Assembly (NCBI GenBank): GCA_011523305.1
Contig: WTHB01000021.1
Location: 67,656-122,701 of the forward strand
Reading direction: 5' to 3'
Source of the DNA: Planctomycetaceae bacterium
GTDB lineage: Bacteria; Planctomycetota; Planctomycetia; Pirellulales; UBA1268
Length of the DNA: 55,046 nucleotides
Numbering within the stretch: the first letter of the stretch is position 1; each line of letters opens with the position of its first letter. This document shows, in pieces, positions 26,756 to 35,469 of the stretch. The position numbers and the translations under genes are program-made. A model generated the notes under the pieces. It was not told the origin of the DNA. It searched no databases and saw nothing but the letters and a program-made list of their open reading frames with translations.

Positions 26756-27724
26756 ATGAAAACTTCGTCCATGAGCCGAACTCAACAGCCACGGCTCTCA
26801 CGCTATCCGGCCTTCACCCTCATCGAGTTGCTCGTAGTGATTGCCATCATTGGTGTACTTGTTGGCCTGTTGCTACCAGCCGTACAGCAGGCTCGTGAAG
26901 CAGCACGACGTTCTGCCTGTTCAAACAATATGAAGCAGATTGGGCTCGCTCTTCATAACTATGCTCATTCAAATCGCGAAAGACTTCCGACTGGATGGGT
27001 GGGTGAGCTCGATAGTGGGCATGTTCATGGTGATGAGGGGCCTGGTTGGGGCTGGGCTACCCAGATTCTTCCTTTCATGGAAGAAAATGGTGTTTACGAT
27101 AGCATTGATTTTGCTGAAGCAGTTGGGCACGCAAACAATGCAAATGCGAGAGTATCAGTACTTGCTCCATTCATCTGCCCTTCAGATGCATACGGCACGG
27201 AAAGACTTTTTTACCCGGGAGATGACGGCGTCGGTGCAAATGACGAAGAAGACAACCCTGATGCTGCACCAGGGTCGGTCCAGTATGCTCGTAGCAACTA
27301 TCCGGGCATGTTCGGATCGGAACACATAGCGCACGGTGGCCACGGTGGTGGCCTCGAGGCTGACGACGGTGACGGAACATTTTTCGCAGACGCAGCCCTT
27401 AATAACGGAGTCTACTTTCGTCACTTTACGGATGGTTTGAGCAAAACCATCGCTGTCGCTGAGCGAGACAGCCGAATGGGAGGTAGCCTTTGGATAGGAA
27501 TGCCCGAGGGTAAGTGCGCTGCAATGTCTCGTGTTGTTGGAATTGGTGAGCATATGTTCAACGAGGCTGACCCCCACTTTGAAGACTTCTATAGTTCACA
27601 CCCAAATGGAATGAATGCAGTCTTTGCAGACGGCCATGTTGCCTTTCTCTCAAGTTCCATGAATGAGACGACCTTTCAGGGATTGAGTACGCGATCAGGT
27701 GCTGAAGTAACACCTGGCTTCTGA
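26756..27724 (+). CDS. DUF1559 pseudopilin-like protein
   Basis: A 322-aa protein of the large planctomycete DUF1559 family. The N terminus is a type IV prepilin/pseudopilin cleavage-methylation segment 'AFTLIELLVVIAIIGVL' (about residues 19-35), followed by the DUF1559 hallmark 'LLPAVQQAREAARRSAC' and 'NMKQIGLALHNY'. The C-terminal 'GMNAVFADGHVAFLSS' is also family-typical. Processing by a prepilin peptidase and extracellular or envelope location are expected; the function is unknown. I chose the ATG at 26756 (AAAGGA about 11 nt upstream), which puts the Phe-Thr-Leu-Ile-Glu motif at the usual distance from the start. Its codons are clearly more AT-rich than those of ppdK or the SLC13 gene. 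Confidence 0.93.
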   Translation: MKTSSMSRTQQPRLSRYPAFTLIELLVVIAIIGVLVGLLLPAVQQAREAARRSACSNNMKQIGLALHNYAHSNRERLPTGWVGELDSGHVHGDEGPGWGWATQILPFMEENGVYDSIDFAEAVGHANNANARVSVLAPFICPSDAYGTERLFYPGDDGVGANDEEDNPDAAPGSVQYARSNYPGMFGSEHIAHGGHGGGLEADDGDGTFFADAALNNGVYFRHFTDGLSKTIAVAERDSRMGGSLWIGMPEGKCAAMSRVVGIGEHMFNEADPHFEDFYSSHPNGMNAVFADGHVAFLSSSMNETTFQGLSTRSGAEVTPGF

Positions 27725-27742
27725 TTTTCAGAGTCAGGCTGT

Positions 27743-27804
27743 CTGGTCCCTCGGGCGAAATTGGCAAGGCTTCAAACACCTGCCATTTCGTCTGGAGGGA
27801 TCAG
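27743..27804 (+). terminator. Long intergenic hairpin, possible terminator or RNA element
   Basis: CTGGTCCCTC (27743-27752) pairs with GAGGGATCAG (27795-27804; one G-U), and inside it CGAAATTGGCA (27756-27766) pairs with TGCCATTTCG (27781-27790; one bulge) around a 14-nt loop. This makes about 20 base pairs in the 118-bp gap between the DUF1559 and LarA-like genes. A T-rich run comes about 21 nt later (27826-27832), further than in a standard Rho-independent terminator, so other roles (attenuation, mRNA stabiliser, processing) are open. Confidence 0.55.
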
Positions 27805-27842
27805 GCTTTAAACTGCAAGCAGAAATTTTTTTCTCTGCTGCA

Positions 27843-29099
27843 GTGAAACTTGTGAGCATCGAACTTGACTACGCAGCTGCCAGCCCGCTGATTCTTGATC
27901 CGCGTCGTTGTCGTTTGGTGGCCAACCTGGAGGGCCCTGCAGGTCTGTCTCTCGCGGAATCTCAAAAGGCACTCACTCAAGCAATTACGACTCCGCTTAG
28001 CGGTCCACCGCTCGCAAAGCACGTTGTCCCTGGAGATCGCGTTACGGTCGCAATTCCTGGCCTACTCCTGGGTATGGTCAAGGGCCTTGATGGTCTCATT
28101 CAGCAGGTATGCGACTGCCTTCAGGCCAGTGGTGTTGATCGTGGAGATATTTCACTGCTGATTTCTCCATCGCTGAATTTGTACAACGAGCAGTTGTGCT
28201 CACAGCAGCCGTTGGGTTCAGTGAATGATGACGGCAGGCATTCAGTTCACTTTTGTGCTGCTGAGGGCGAGGAAACTGCTTATCTGCTGGCGGATGACGA
28301 TGGCGAACCACTTCATTTAGCCCGACAACTTGTTGATGCAGATGTCGTCGTTGCCGTTGAATCCTACTGTTGCGATGCGGCATTTAGCGGTCGTTCACCC
28401 GCAGGTGAACTTTGGCCTAGCTTTGGCCGGCTTGATCGTCAGCAAAGTCTCACGCGTTCGCTTCTCCGTAGCTGTCGTTCATCCCGTTATGCTTGGAGAG
28501 CACTCGCAGAGAAAGTCACTTTCCAGCTCGGTATTCTCGCCTCATTGCGATTGGTCCCAGGCCGTGACAATACACTCGCGGGCATCAGCTTCGGTTTTCC
28601 GAAAGAAGCCCTTGGTGCAGCTCGCCAAGGAGCGCATTCCTGGCGCCCTTCTTCTGCATTGAGTGGCCTTACGATCGCTGGTATATCCCGCCCCAACTGC
28701 GACTTTGCTGCAGTCACGAGTGCTGTTGCAGCAGCTGCGCGAACAACGAGTAGTGGAGGCACGATCTGTATCGCTTCAAACCTAACCAAAGGGCCGGGCC
28801 TCGTGTTTACACGCTGGCGGCAAGGTGCAAATCTCAAAATGCTACTGCGTGAAGCTGTGCATTCGGGAGATCCTGCGATCGTTCGGGAGGCACTACAGAC
28901 CAAGCTTTTTGCCCAAGCTCTCGGTGATCGCCGACTTGTGCTCCTTTCGGGACTCGATCAAGACCTTGTCGAGGATCTCGACATCGGCCACGCAAGTAGT
29001 CCAGAAGCTATTGACCGGCTGATGCACCAGGCGGGCTCCGTCACGCTCCTCCACGAGGCTGATCGTCTCTGCCCGAAGCGGGCAGATGGCGAGGCCTAA
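27843..29099 (+). CDS. LarA-like (DUF2088) protein, probably catalytically inactive
   Basis: A 418-aa protein resembling the lactate racemase LarA fold. The N-terminal domain matches in 'PLSGPPLAKHVVPGDRVTVA' (about residues 52-71), where LarA has 'PPL..LVKPGDKV', and in 'GEPLHLARQLVDADVVVAV', where LarA has its 'GTPV.....V..ADL.I' strand. The following motif, where active LarA carries a metal-binding His and the Lys bearing the nickel-pincer cofactor, reads 'ESYCCDAAFSGRSPAGELWP', with neither His nor Lys. The earlier metal-ligand His-Asp is also absent ('SVHFCAAEG'). The start is GTG at 27843 with no clear Shine-Dalgarno. It may be a degenerate racemase or a new family member with another role. 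Confidence 0.65.
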   Translation: MKLVSIELDYAAASPLILDPRRCRLVANLEGPAGLSLAESQKALTQAITTPLSGPPLAKHVVPGDRVTVAIPGLLLGMVKGLDGLIQQVCDCLQASGVDRGDISLLISPSLNLYNEQLCSQQPLGSVNDDGRHSVHFCAAEGEETAYLLADDDGEPLHLARQLVDADVVVAVESYCCDAAFSGRSPAGELWPSFGRLDRQQSLTRSLLRSCRSSRYAWRALAEKVTFQLGILASLRLVPGRDNTLAGISFGFPKEALGAARQGAHSWRPSSALSGLTIAGISRPNCDFAAVTSAVAAAARTTSSGGTICIASNLTKGPGLVFTRWRQGANLKMLLREAVHSGDPAIVREALQTKLFAQALGDRRLVLLSGLDQDLVEDLDIGHASSPEAIDRLMHQAGSVTLLHEADRLCPKRADGEA

Positions 29100-29125
29100 G
29101 GGACTGCCCAGTACCGGAGCCAGTG

Positions 29126-29148
29126 CCGAAATCAGCACCGAAATCAGC
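29126..29148. repeat. Tandem 12-nt duplication
   Basis: CCGAAATCAGCA at 29126-29137 is repeated without the last base at 29138-29148. It lies in the 44-bp gap between two convergent genes and covers the stop codon region of the signal-peptidase-like gene. Probably a simple slippage product. Confidence 0.6.
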
Positions 29149-30295
29149 GTTGGAACCCTGAGCAGTCGAGCACTTCGCCGACGATCGCTGTCAGTGGCAG
29201 CCCGCCCCAGTGTCGGCTGTCTCGGCTGGCCGCCGGGCAATCACCCAGCACAACCACCTGCCCCTGTGGCACTGACCAGCGGCGCTGGCCGGCAGGCGGC
29301 AGCCAGTGGACATCCCTCCAGACGACCAGCCTGTGGACGGTAAGGGTCGCTGCAGGGGAAGAGTTGTGGTCAGACGGAAAGTCAGCCTCTGGTAGCCCGG
29401 CAACTGCCAGCGTCAACGGAAATACCGACGGGGCGGCAGCCGCTGGGCTGAATGCCTGCCAAGCGGCCGGGGCCCCTGGCGGCAGGGCCGATCGGGCGGT
29501 CCCAGCAAGCCATGCGGCAAGCAGGTGGTCTGTTTCCATGTTCTGTGCGAGTGGCCACGCTGCGGCAACAAACTGCCCGTCGAGTCGTCCGGCGACAAGG
29601 GCGACCAGACCGCTACCTCGCACCACCATCTGAGCAGCCTGGGGACCGCAGCGGAGCGACAGCACGGCCTTGTCGTCGTCGAGCTCACTCACTGCGATCA
29701 CCGCCGCCAGCCCAACATCCCTGACCGGCTCCAGCCGACGGCGTTCGTCAGCAAGCCAGGGTGAGTCGTCGTAGATCACCGGCGTGCCGTGCGGCTGCCG
29801 GGTTACCTGCTGCGGCTCAATGGTCAACTCACCAAAGCCGGTCACTTTTGCCGCCTGCCAGTTCCAGGTGTCCCCCGCCATTCTCCAGCCGGATGGATTC
29901 TTGCACCGGAGAGCCGTTGCGTCGCCAATCACGGTTGCCAGTTCGGCAAGCACCTGCGGCGACTTCAACAGACGCGTGCCATCGGCGGTCAGGTCTCCTG
30001 CCTGGCAGGCAAGATGTTCACCGGGGAACCCGAGCACTCGCTTGACGACCTGCGGGCCCTTATCGAGTTGGCAGATCACCCGGTCATACCGGCGTGGGGG
30101 TGTTGCACACGGTCTCCACCGAACCACGTCACCATCCCGCAGTGCGGGGGCCATCGACTGGCCCACGACTCGGGCAAATCGGCAGGTGGCGTCATGCTCC
30201 AGGCAGCCTGCCAGCAACACGGCTGCAGCCAGCGAGGGGGTGATTCGCCCAGCCGCTCTCACCACACACTCCTGTTGAGCAAGACAACTGCCCAT
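29144..30295 (-). CDS. Signal-peptidase-I-like lipoprotein with a large insertion
   Basis: A 383-aa protein with the ordered motifs of S26 signal peptidases. Box B is 'VVGQSMAPALRDGDVV' with nucleophile S47, box D is 'VVKRVLGFPGE' with general-base K85, and box E is 'VVLGDCPAASRDSRHWGG' near the C terminus (about residue 350). The N-terminal hydrophobic segment ends in a canonical lipobox 'LAGC' (C31), so the protein is probably lipid-anchored rather than held by a normal membrane helix. Between boxes D and E about 230 residues of unrecognised, Ala-rich sequence are inserted, including 'GSGLVALVAGRLDGQFVAA'. Typical enzymes of the family run 180-320 aa. It ends the operon of the TolQ/ExbD-like genes (46-bp gap). 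Substrate unknown. Confidence 0.78.
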   Translation of the reverse strand: MGSCLAQQECVVRAAGRITPSLAAAVLLAGCLEHDATCRFARVVGQSMAPALRDGDVVRWRPCATPPRRYDRVICQLDKGPQVVKRVLGFPGEHLACQAGDLTADGTRLLKSPQVLAELATVIGDATALRCKNPSGWRMAGDTWNWQAAKVTGFGELTIEPQQVTRQPHGTPVIYDDSPWLADERRRLEPVRDVGLAAVIAVSELDDDKAVLSLRCGPQAAQMVVRGSGLVALVAGRLDGQFVAAAWPLAQNMETDHLLAAWLAGTARSALPPGAPAAWQAFSPAAAAPSVFPLTLAVAGLPEADFPSDHNSSPAATLTVHRLVVWRDVHWLPPAGQRRWSVPQGQVVVLGDCPAASRDSRHWGGLPLTAIVGEVLDCSGFQR

Positions 30296-30341
30296 GCAGA
30301 CGAGGCAAAGCCCCGCAGGCCATCTGCCACGTACCTTTCGA

Positions 30342-31484
30342 TCAGTCCAGCACGCCCTTGACCGGCCCTGGCTTCCGCCGTGGGGGAGGATTTTTTGGTG
30401 GCGGCGGTTTCACACCGATCTGGTAGCCACTGAATAAAACGTGATGGTAACTGCCGGGATCGCTCGGCTGCCACCCAGCGTAATAACCCGCCTTATCCGT
30501 AACCTTGCGGATCGCCATGTAGGCTTCGAATGAGTTTGGTTCAACGAGGTAGTTGAGATACCACTTGCCCTGATTGTTTCTCAGAACGGTCTGAAAAATC
30601 CCACGGACAGCTTTCTCGGGCTCCTCGCCACACTCCTCGGTGGGCTCAAGCTGCACATTGATCCGTCTACCGTCTTTTCGCAGAGTGATATCAAAATACT
30701 GATTTTTAGCCGGATCGCTATTGAAGTCGGCAATCATTTGGTCCGCTTTTTTCGCGTCAGCAATGTAGTTGCCTTCACCTACCTGGATGCCATTTTTTTC
30801 AATCAGAAACTTCAGGCGATTTTTGATGGCGGTCTCAAGACCCTTGCCAGGATCAACAAACGGAATGATCTTGCCGTCTCGTACGAGCACTTTTCGCTCT
30901 TGCAACAGTTGGTTTCCCTTGTTGTCTCGGGGAACGTCCTTGGGGGTTGGCGGACGAACTTCCTTGGGTGGCGGCGGCTTCGGGATCGGCGTGTCCTCGA
31001 GTTTCGCGATAATATCTTCCTTGGCGACGATGTATTTCTTTTCTTTTTCTTCCAGTTCCGCCAGTTGCCGCAGGAGTTGCTGCCGGAGTTCTTCAGCGGC
31101 CAGTTTCTTTTCCTCAGCCTCTTTTTCCTTGGCTGTTACGATCATCATGTCCTGCTTCGCCTTTTCCTCGGCGGCAGACAGCTCTTCTCGCAGGGACGCC
31201 AGCAATTTGTCTGGGTCAATCTTGTCGCGATCCTCTTCAACCTGAATCGCCTGCTGCAACGCTTCCAGTTCTGCCTTGGCAGCCGCAGCTTGTTGATCGA
31301 TCTTCTGCTGCTCGTTGGGGTCGATCTTCTGAATCATCTCTTCCATCCGCCTGGCCGCTTCTTGACTGGAGATCTGCACGGCAACCAGCACGATGACAAG
31401 AATGCCGACCACATTGGTCAGGGCATCGAGGAGGGAGTCCATGTTGCCGCCAGTTGCGGATGTCTTGCTTCGGCGCCGTGCCAT
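30342..31484 (-). CDS. ExbD/TolR-like protein with long coiled-coil periplasmic part (second copy)
   Basis: A 380-aa single-span protein. The membrane helix 'SLLDALTNVVGILVIVLVAV' (about residues 17-36) has an Asp (D20) where ExbD/TolR carry the proton-path Asp. After it come about 130 residues of highly charged heptad sequence rich in Glu, Lys, Gln and Ala, a Pro-rich linker ('PIPKPPPPKEVRPPTPKD'), a globular C-terminal domain of about 170 residues that I do not recognise, and a Pro-rich tail. ExbD/TolR are about 140 aa, so this is much larger. It follows the first ExbD-like gene by 47 bp. A TolR/MotB-like stator role with the TolQ-like protein is inferred from order and helix pattern. Confidence 0.75.
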   Translation of the reverse strand: MARRRSKTSATGGNMDSLLDALTNVVGILVIVLVAVQISSQEAARRMEEMIQKIDPNEQQKIDQQAAAAKAELEALQQAIQVEEDRDKIDPDKLLASLREELSAAEEKAKQDMMIVTAKEKEAEEKKLAAEELRQQLLRQLAELEEKEKKYIVAKEDIIAKLEDTPIPKPPPPKEVRPPTPKDVPRDNKGNQLLQERKVLVRDGKIIPFVDPGKGLETAIKNRLKFLIEKNGIQVGEGNYIADAKKADQMIADFNSDPAKNQYFDITLRKDGRRINVQLEPTEECGEEPEKAVRGIFQTVLRNNQGKWYLNYLVEPNSFEAYMAIRKVTDKAGYYAGWQPSDPGSYHHVLFSGYQIGVKPPPPKNPPPRRKPGPVKGVLD

Positions 31485-31531
31485 TGTTTCCTCTCCGCTC
31501 TGTTGAATCTTGTCGTGGGTCAGCCCGCTGC

Positions 31532-32428
31532 CTAATCGAGCACAATTTTTCCTTCACCGGGCAGCGGGGCCTTCCCGGTCAGCCCGTCGAGCACCGGGGC
31601 GCCGTTGGGCAGCATGCCAATGACGAGTTTCTTCTCGTTGGCTCGTTCAAACTGATTGACTGCATTTTTGACGCCACGGTAGGCGTTGATGGCATCCGGC
31701 CGAATCAGGAATGTCACAATCGTGTCCCGACGATTGCGGAGAAGCCCCGTTTGGCCAGCGTGTGTCAGCACGTAGTCCAAAAGTTTTTTGAAGTCGGCGT
31801 TGTTGCCAATGTTTGCCAGCGGAATCTGCCGGGGCTTTTCATCCCCAAATAGGTTCTTGTAATCGAGTTTGTTCGGCAATAAGACAAGGGCGGAATTAGT
31901 GACCTCTGCAAAGAACGGCCGCCGTACGCCGCTCCGGCCCTTGTTCTCGTAAAGAATCGAAATGGACTGATCTGGCTTTTCTTTTCGTTTCTCGATTTCG
32001 CCCTCGATCCGCTGGATCTCTTTAACGATCTGCTGGATCCCCATCTCGCGTTCCTTGACCTTGGCTAGGTCTTCCTTGTCCGGAGGTGGAGGCGGGGGCG
32101 GGATTTGGCGGAGCCGCTCACGGGCTTCCTGCTGCTGTTGCAGGGCCTCGGCTAGTTGCTGTTCAGCTCGCTCGATACGCTTGTCGCCGGCGATGCTCTG
32201 CCGCTTGAGCTTCTCAAGCTCCTTCTTCAGTTCCGCTACCGTCTGTAGGTCTTGCTGGGTCTGCTTCTGGACGGCCTCGCGCTTTGCCTGTTCGGCAATC
32301 GGCTTGGTGTCGACCTGCTCGAGCACCACCGCCGTAATGATCAGGATCAGATTGCCGATCACGCAGGCAAGAATGTCGAGAAAAGGGAAGAGGGAAACTT
32401 CCTGTTTCTTCTTCTCTTTACGAGCCAT
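31532..32428 (-). CDS. ExbD/TolR-like protein with coiled coil (first copy)
   Basis: A 298-aa single-span protein from the ATG at 32428. The start 'MARKEKKKQEVSLFPFLDIL' leads into a helix at about residues 13-36; D18 in 'PFLDILACVIGN' aligns with the conserved Asp of TolR/ExbD. A coiled coil rich in Lys/Glu/Gln spans about 45-115, then a run of seven prolines, a second short coil, and a C-terminal domain of about 140 residues ('RSGVRRPFFAEVTNSALVL' to the end). It sits 72 bp behind the TolQ-like gene and 47 bp before the second ExbD-like gene. Two non-identical ExbD-like partners for one channel protein is reminiscent of heteromeric stators. Confidence 0.78.
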   Translation of the reverse strand: MARKEKKKQEVSLFPFLDILACVIGNLILIITAVVLEQVDTKPIAEQAKREAVQKQTQQDLQTVAELKKELEKLKRQSIAGDKRIERAEQQLAEALQQQQEARERLRQIPPPPPPPDKEDLAKVKEREMGIQQIVKEIQRIEGEIEKRKEKPDQSISILYENKGRSGVRRPFFAEVTNSALVLLPNKLDYKNLFGDEKPRQIPLANIGNNADFKKLLDYVLTHAGQTGLLRNRRDTIVTFLIRPDAINAYRGVKNAVNQFERANEKKLVIGMLPNGAPVLDGLTGKAPLPGEGKIVLD

Positions 32429-32500
32429 GGCGTTTACTTCCAGTGTCGGGCTGGCTGCTGCCACCCCCGACGCATTTCCTGGGAAAGAGCTGCAGGGCGG

Positions 32501-34111
32501 TTACGACCGATAGCGGATGTTGGAGTTTTCCTCCGGTTTTGCCTTTTTGCTACCGCCACGGCTGAACCAGCCGCGAGACTTTGTCTCGACAGTGAGGGTC
32601 TGTCCGTTGAGACGCTCAATGGTATCGGCGAGCCCGGCTAGGCTCTGCTGCAAGGAGCCGGTGTACTCCTGCACATTGCTGGCCGCTTCGGTCATCAACT
32701 CAGCGGCCCGGCCCCGTGCTTCTTGTGCGGTTGAGGCCATGGCGACGATTTCGTCCCGCGTTGACTGCACCATCTGGCCGAGTTGCTCCACCTGGCCCGC
32801 ATTCTTTTCGTAGAGCCGATCATGGACATTGCTCCAGCCTTCTTCTACCTTGGCAGCAAGTTTTTCGCCCATGCCGTCTAGTTGGCCGACGAAATTCGAC
32901 AGTGACTGCTCGGTCTGGGCAATCCGCTCGGTCTGTTTCTCGTCGATCTTCTTCCAGGAATCATACAAATCGGCTGATACGCTTTTGCCGAGTGTCTTGA
33001 GTTGGGCGCCCCAGCCCTCAAGTTCCGCTCGATGAGCCTTCAGGGCGGCGTTGACAACCTCCTGCATGTCGACGCGGCTGGCCGTCGGCATTGGCTGGTC
33101 AGGCCCACCCCGGCCATCTTCCAGCCGTCGCAGCAGGTATTCGTTGGTGTATTCATCAACCTCGCCGATCACATCACCTTCCAGTTTCTGGAGGGCACTG
33201 ACGGGGAAGGTGAGGATCATTGCCATCGCCAGGGCGACCAGCGTCGTGTCGAACGAAGTGCCCAGACCGCCGGTGATGTTCTTGAGGCCAGACTTGAGCG
33301 ACTCCATATCGCTGGAACTGCTCAGTGTGTCGGTAAACCCGCCGACGGCGGAACTCACCCCGATCACCGTGCCGAGAAACCCAAGGATCGGAATCGCCCA
33401 GATGAAGACGTGGAACATCGTGTAACTGGAGTCGACGCTTCCGGCGTCGAGATCAGACTGGCTGGAGAGCATCGTGGCTGTGTCGGCGGCGCTCTTTCGC
33501 ACCCGAAAGTGCTCCAGGCCGCGGACACAGCGGGTGACCAAGAAACTCCCAACCGCACTCTTGGGGAGTTCGCTGATGTAGGCCAGGAACTTGTCGATGT
33601 TCCGAACCGTAATTTTCTCACCAATGTCACTAGGCAGCACATCAAACAGCATTGCCCGCTGCTGCCGCCGGATCTTGAAGAGTTTGCCGACCAGCATGCT
33701 GGCGGCCCAGCAGAACAGGAAGACCTCTGTGTACGGCACCCACATGCCGGTCGCCATCGAAGCGGTCTCACCACCAAAGAACAGCCGCCCCAGGTAGGAA
33801 CGGTCATCTTTCGGGCCAGCAAACGGAAGCAGGAGCAGGTAGAAGACAACGGTGGCTGCCAGGCCCACGAGAATATAGAGCCCGACACTGACATTTGTGT
33901 TTGCCGTGACCGAGAGCACCTTTGAGCGAGCGGCTGCCGACTCGCCCGCACCGTCTGTTCCGGCAGCCTCTCCTGCGGCAAGCGGTGGTGGGGAAGGCCG
34001 CTGCACCGTGATCGATCCGCGGCAGTGCGGACAGCGAGCGGTACTGCCGACAAGCTCATCGCGAACCTTGAGGCTCTTCTGGCAGTGTGGGCAAGGCATA
34101 TTGAAATACAT
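32501..34111 (-). CDS. MotA/TolQ/ExbB-type channel protein with zinc ribbon and long cytoplasmic tail
   Basis: A 536-aa membrane protein. Residues 7-30 form a zinc ribbon (C7-x2-C10 and C27-x2-C30, 'MPCPHCQ' and 'ARCPHCRG'). Four helices follow at about 81-101, 125-145, 228-252 and 283-303. The last two carry the family pattern 'IPILGFLGTVIGVSSAVGGF' and 'LGTSFDTTLVALAMAMILTF', as in MotA/TolQ/ExbB proton channels. The last 225 residues are cytoplasmic and largely helical with heptad character and a tail ending '..KKAKPEENSNIRYRS'. Shine-Dalgarno AGGGA about 10 nt before ATG 34111 (ATG 34099 is possible). First gene of the four-gene operon; it probably uses ion flow to drive motion or force on periplasmic partners. 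Confidence 0.85.
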   Translation of the reverse strand: MYFNMPCPHCQKSLKVRDELVGSTARCPHCRGSITVQRPSPPPLAAGEAAGTDGAGESAAARSKVLSVTANTNVSVGLYILVGLAATVVFYLLLLPFAGPKDDRSYLGRLFFGGETASMATGMWVPYTEVFLFCWAASMLVGKLFKIRRQQRAMLFDVLPSDIGEKITVRNIDKFLAYISELPKSAVGSFLVTRCVRGLEHFRVRKSAADTATMLSSQSDLDAGSVDSSYTMFHVFIWAIPILGFLGTVIGVSSAVGGFTDTLSSSSDMESLKSGLKNITGGLGTSFDTTLVALAMAMILTFPVSALQKLEGDVIGEVDEYTNEYLLRRLEDGRGGPDQPMPTASRVDMQEVVNAALKAHRAELEGWGAQLKTLGKSVSADLYDSWKKIDEKQTERIAQTEQSLSNFVGQLDGMGEKLAAKVEEGWSNVHDRLYEKNAGQVEQLGQMVQSTRDEIVAMASTAQEARGRAAELMTEAASNVQEYTGSLQQSLAGLADTIERLNGQTLTVETKSRGWFSRGGSKKAKPEENSNIRYRS

Positions 34112-34302
34112 AGCGACGACTTCCCTGGACGAACTCCGGACGGAACAAAGAACGGACGCAAACCTGTGAGGGAGAGCGGCTTGACTGGCTATGGCGACTG
34201 CCCCAGGCTGGCCTGGTTTTGGCCGCCCTCTCCCACTGCCGGCTACTCAGCCTATCTCGGCTGAAACAACAAGGCAACTTCCCCAGGGGGGAGTGCTGGC
34301 CC

Positions 34303-35445
34303 TTACGATTTTCCGACGTTCACCCACTGGTGGCTCTGGGCGCTGGCCAGCACTGCATCGCAGACCTGCTGGGTTTCCAGGGCGTCGCGGAAGGTGGGCC
34401 GGCAGGGCTCGCCCTTGGCGTAGGCCGCGAGAAAATCGGCGACGTGATGAACAAATGAGTGCTCGTAGCCAATCGCGAGTCCCGGCACCCACCAGTTGGC
34501 CATGTAGGGATGGTCACCGTCGGTGATATGCACGCTCTTCCAGCCGCGTTCGGGGCCTTCGTCGCTGTAGTCAAAAATTTCGAGCCGGTGGAGATCGTGC
34601 AGATCCCACTTCAGGCTCATGTTCTCACCGTTGATCTCAAAGGTGTAGAGCGCCTTGTGGCCCCGGGCATACCGGGTGCTTTCGAAGAGGCCCAGGGAAC
34701 CATTCTGGAAATGGCAGAGGAATGAGCAGGCGTCATCAATCTCGACCTTTTCCTTTTTGCCAGTCAGTTGGTGTGTCCGCTCTTTGACAAACGTTTCTGT
34801 CATCGCCGTCACATCGCTGACCGATCCATTGAGCCAGATCGCAGTGTCGATGCAGTGGGCCAGCAGGTCACCGGTCACGCCGCTGCCCGCCGCCTTGGCG
34901 TCGAGCCGCCAGAGAGCCGCGCCGCCCTGAGGCAGGTCAGCGTTAATGGTCCAGTCTTGGAGGAAGTTCGCCCGGTAGTGAAACACCCGGCCAAGCCGGC
35001 CGGAGTCGATCAGGTGCTTGGCGAAGGTGACGGCTGGAATCCTTCGGTAGTTGTACCAGACGGTATTGGGTACGCCGGCCGCCTCGACGGCTTCGCACAT
35101 CCGTTCGCCTTCGGCCGTGTCCATCGAGAGCGGCTTCTCGCAGAGAATGGCCTTGCCATGCTTGGCGGCCTCAATGGCGATATCGGCATGCAGGTTGTTC
35201 GGGGTGCAGATATCGATCGCGTCGATGTCGTCGGCGGCCACCAGCTTTCGCCAGTCGGTTTCCACCCGCTTGTACCCCCAGCGGTCAGCAAAGGCCTGGG
35301 CTTTTTCGCTATCCCGCGCACTGACCGCCTGCAGCACCGGCAGGTATTCCAGATCAAAAAAATCCTTTACCCGGTTGTAGCCATTGGAGTGGGCCCGGCC
35401 CATGAAGCCGTAGCCGATCATGCCGATGCGGAGCGGTTTTGCCAT
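34303..35445 (-). CDS. Gfo/Idh/MocA family oxidoreductase
   Basis: A 380-aa NAD(P)-dependent sugar or inositol dehydrogenase-like protein. The Rossmann motif is '[16 protein letters not shown]' at the N terminus; '[17 protein letters not shown]' carries the conserved Glu-Lys-Pro, and '[19 protein letters not shown]' the catalytic Asp/His region. No signal peptide, so it is cytoplasmic. It lies 24 bp downstream of a sugar isomerase/epimerase-like gene on the same strand, a pairing common in planctomycetes for sugar or polyol breakdown. Substrate not predictable. Confidence 0.93.
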   Translation of the reverse strand: MAKPLRIGMIGYGFMGRAHSNGYNRVKDFFDLEYLPVLQAVSARDSEKAQAFADRWGYKRVETDWRKLVAADDIDAIDICTPNNLHADIAIEAAKHGKAILCEKPLSMDTAEGERMCEAVEAAGVPNTVWYNYRRIPAVTFAKHLIDSGRLGRVFHYRANFLQDWTINADLPQGGAALWRLDAKAAGSGVTGDLLAHCIDTAIWLNGSVSDVTAMTETFVKERTHQLTGKKEKVEIDDACSFLCHFQNGSLGLFESTRYARGHKALYTFEINGENMSLKWDLHDLHRLEIFDYSDEGPERGWKSVHITDGDHPYMANWWVPGLAIGYEHSFVHHVADFLAAYAKGEPCRPTFRDALETQQVCDAVLASAQSHQWVNVGKS

Positions 35446-35469
35446 CAGGGAGTCCTTTCGTAACTCAGG

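Noticed and set aside
32501-34111. Reading the TolQ-like operon as a Zorya-type anti-phage system
   Set aside because: ZorB's peptidoglycan-binding OmpA domain and the ZorC/D/E effectors are absent, and two ExbD-like proteins are present instead; similarity is limited to the channel fold and long tail.
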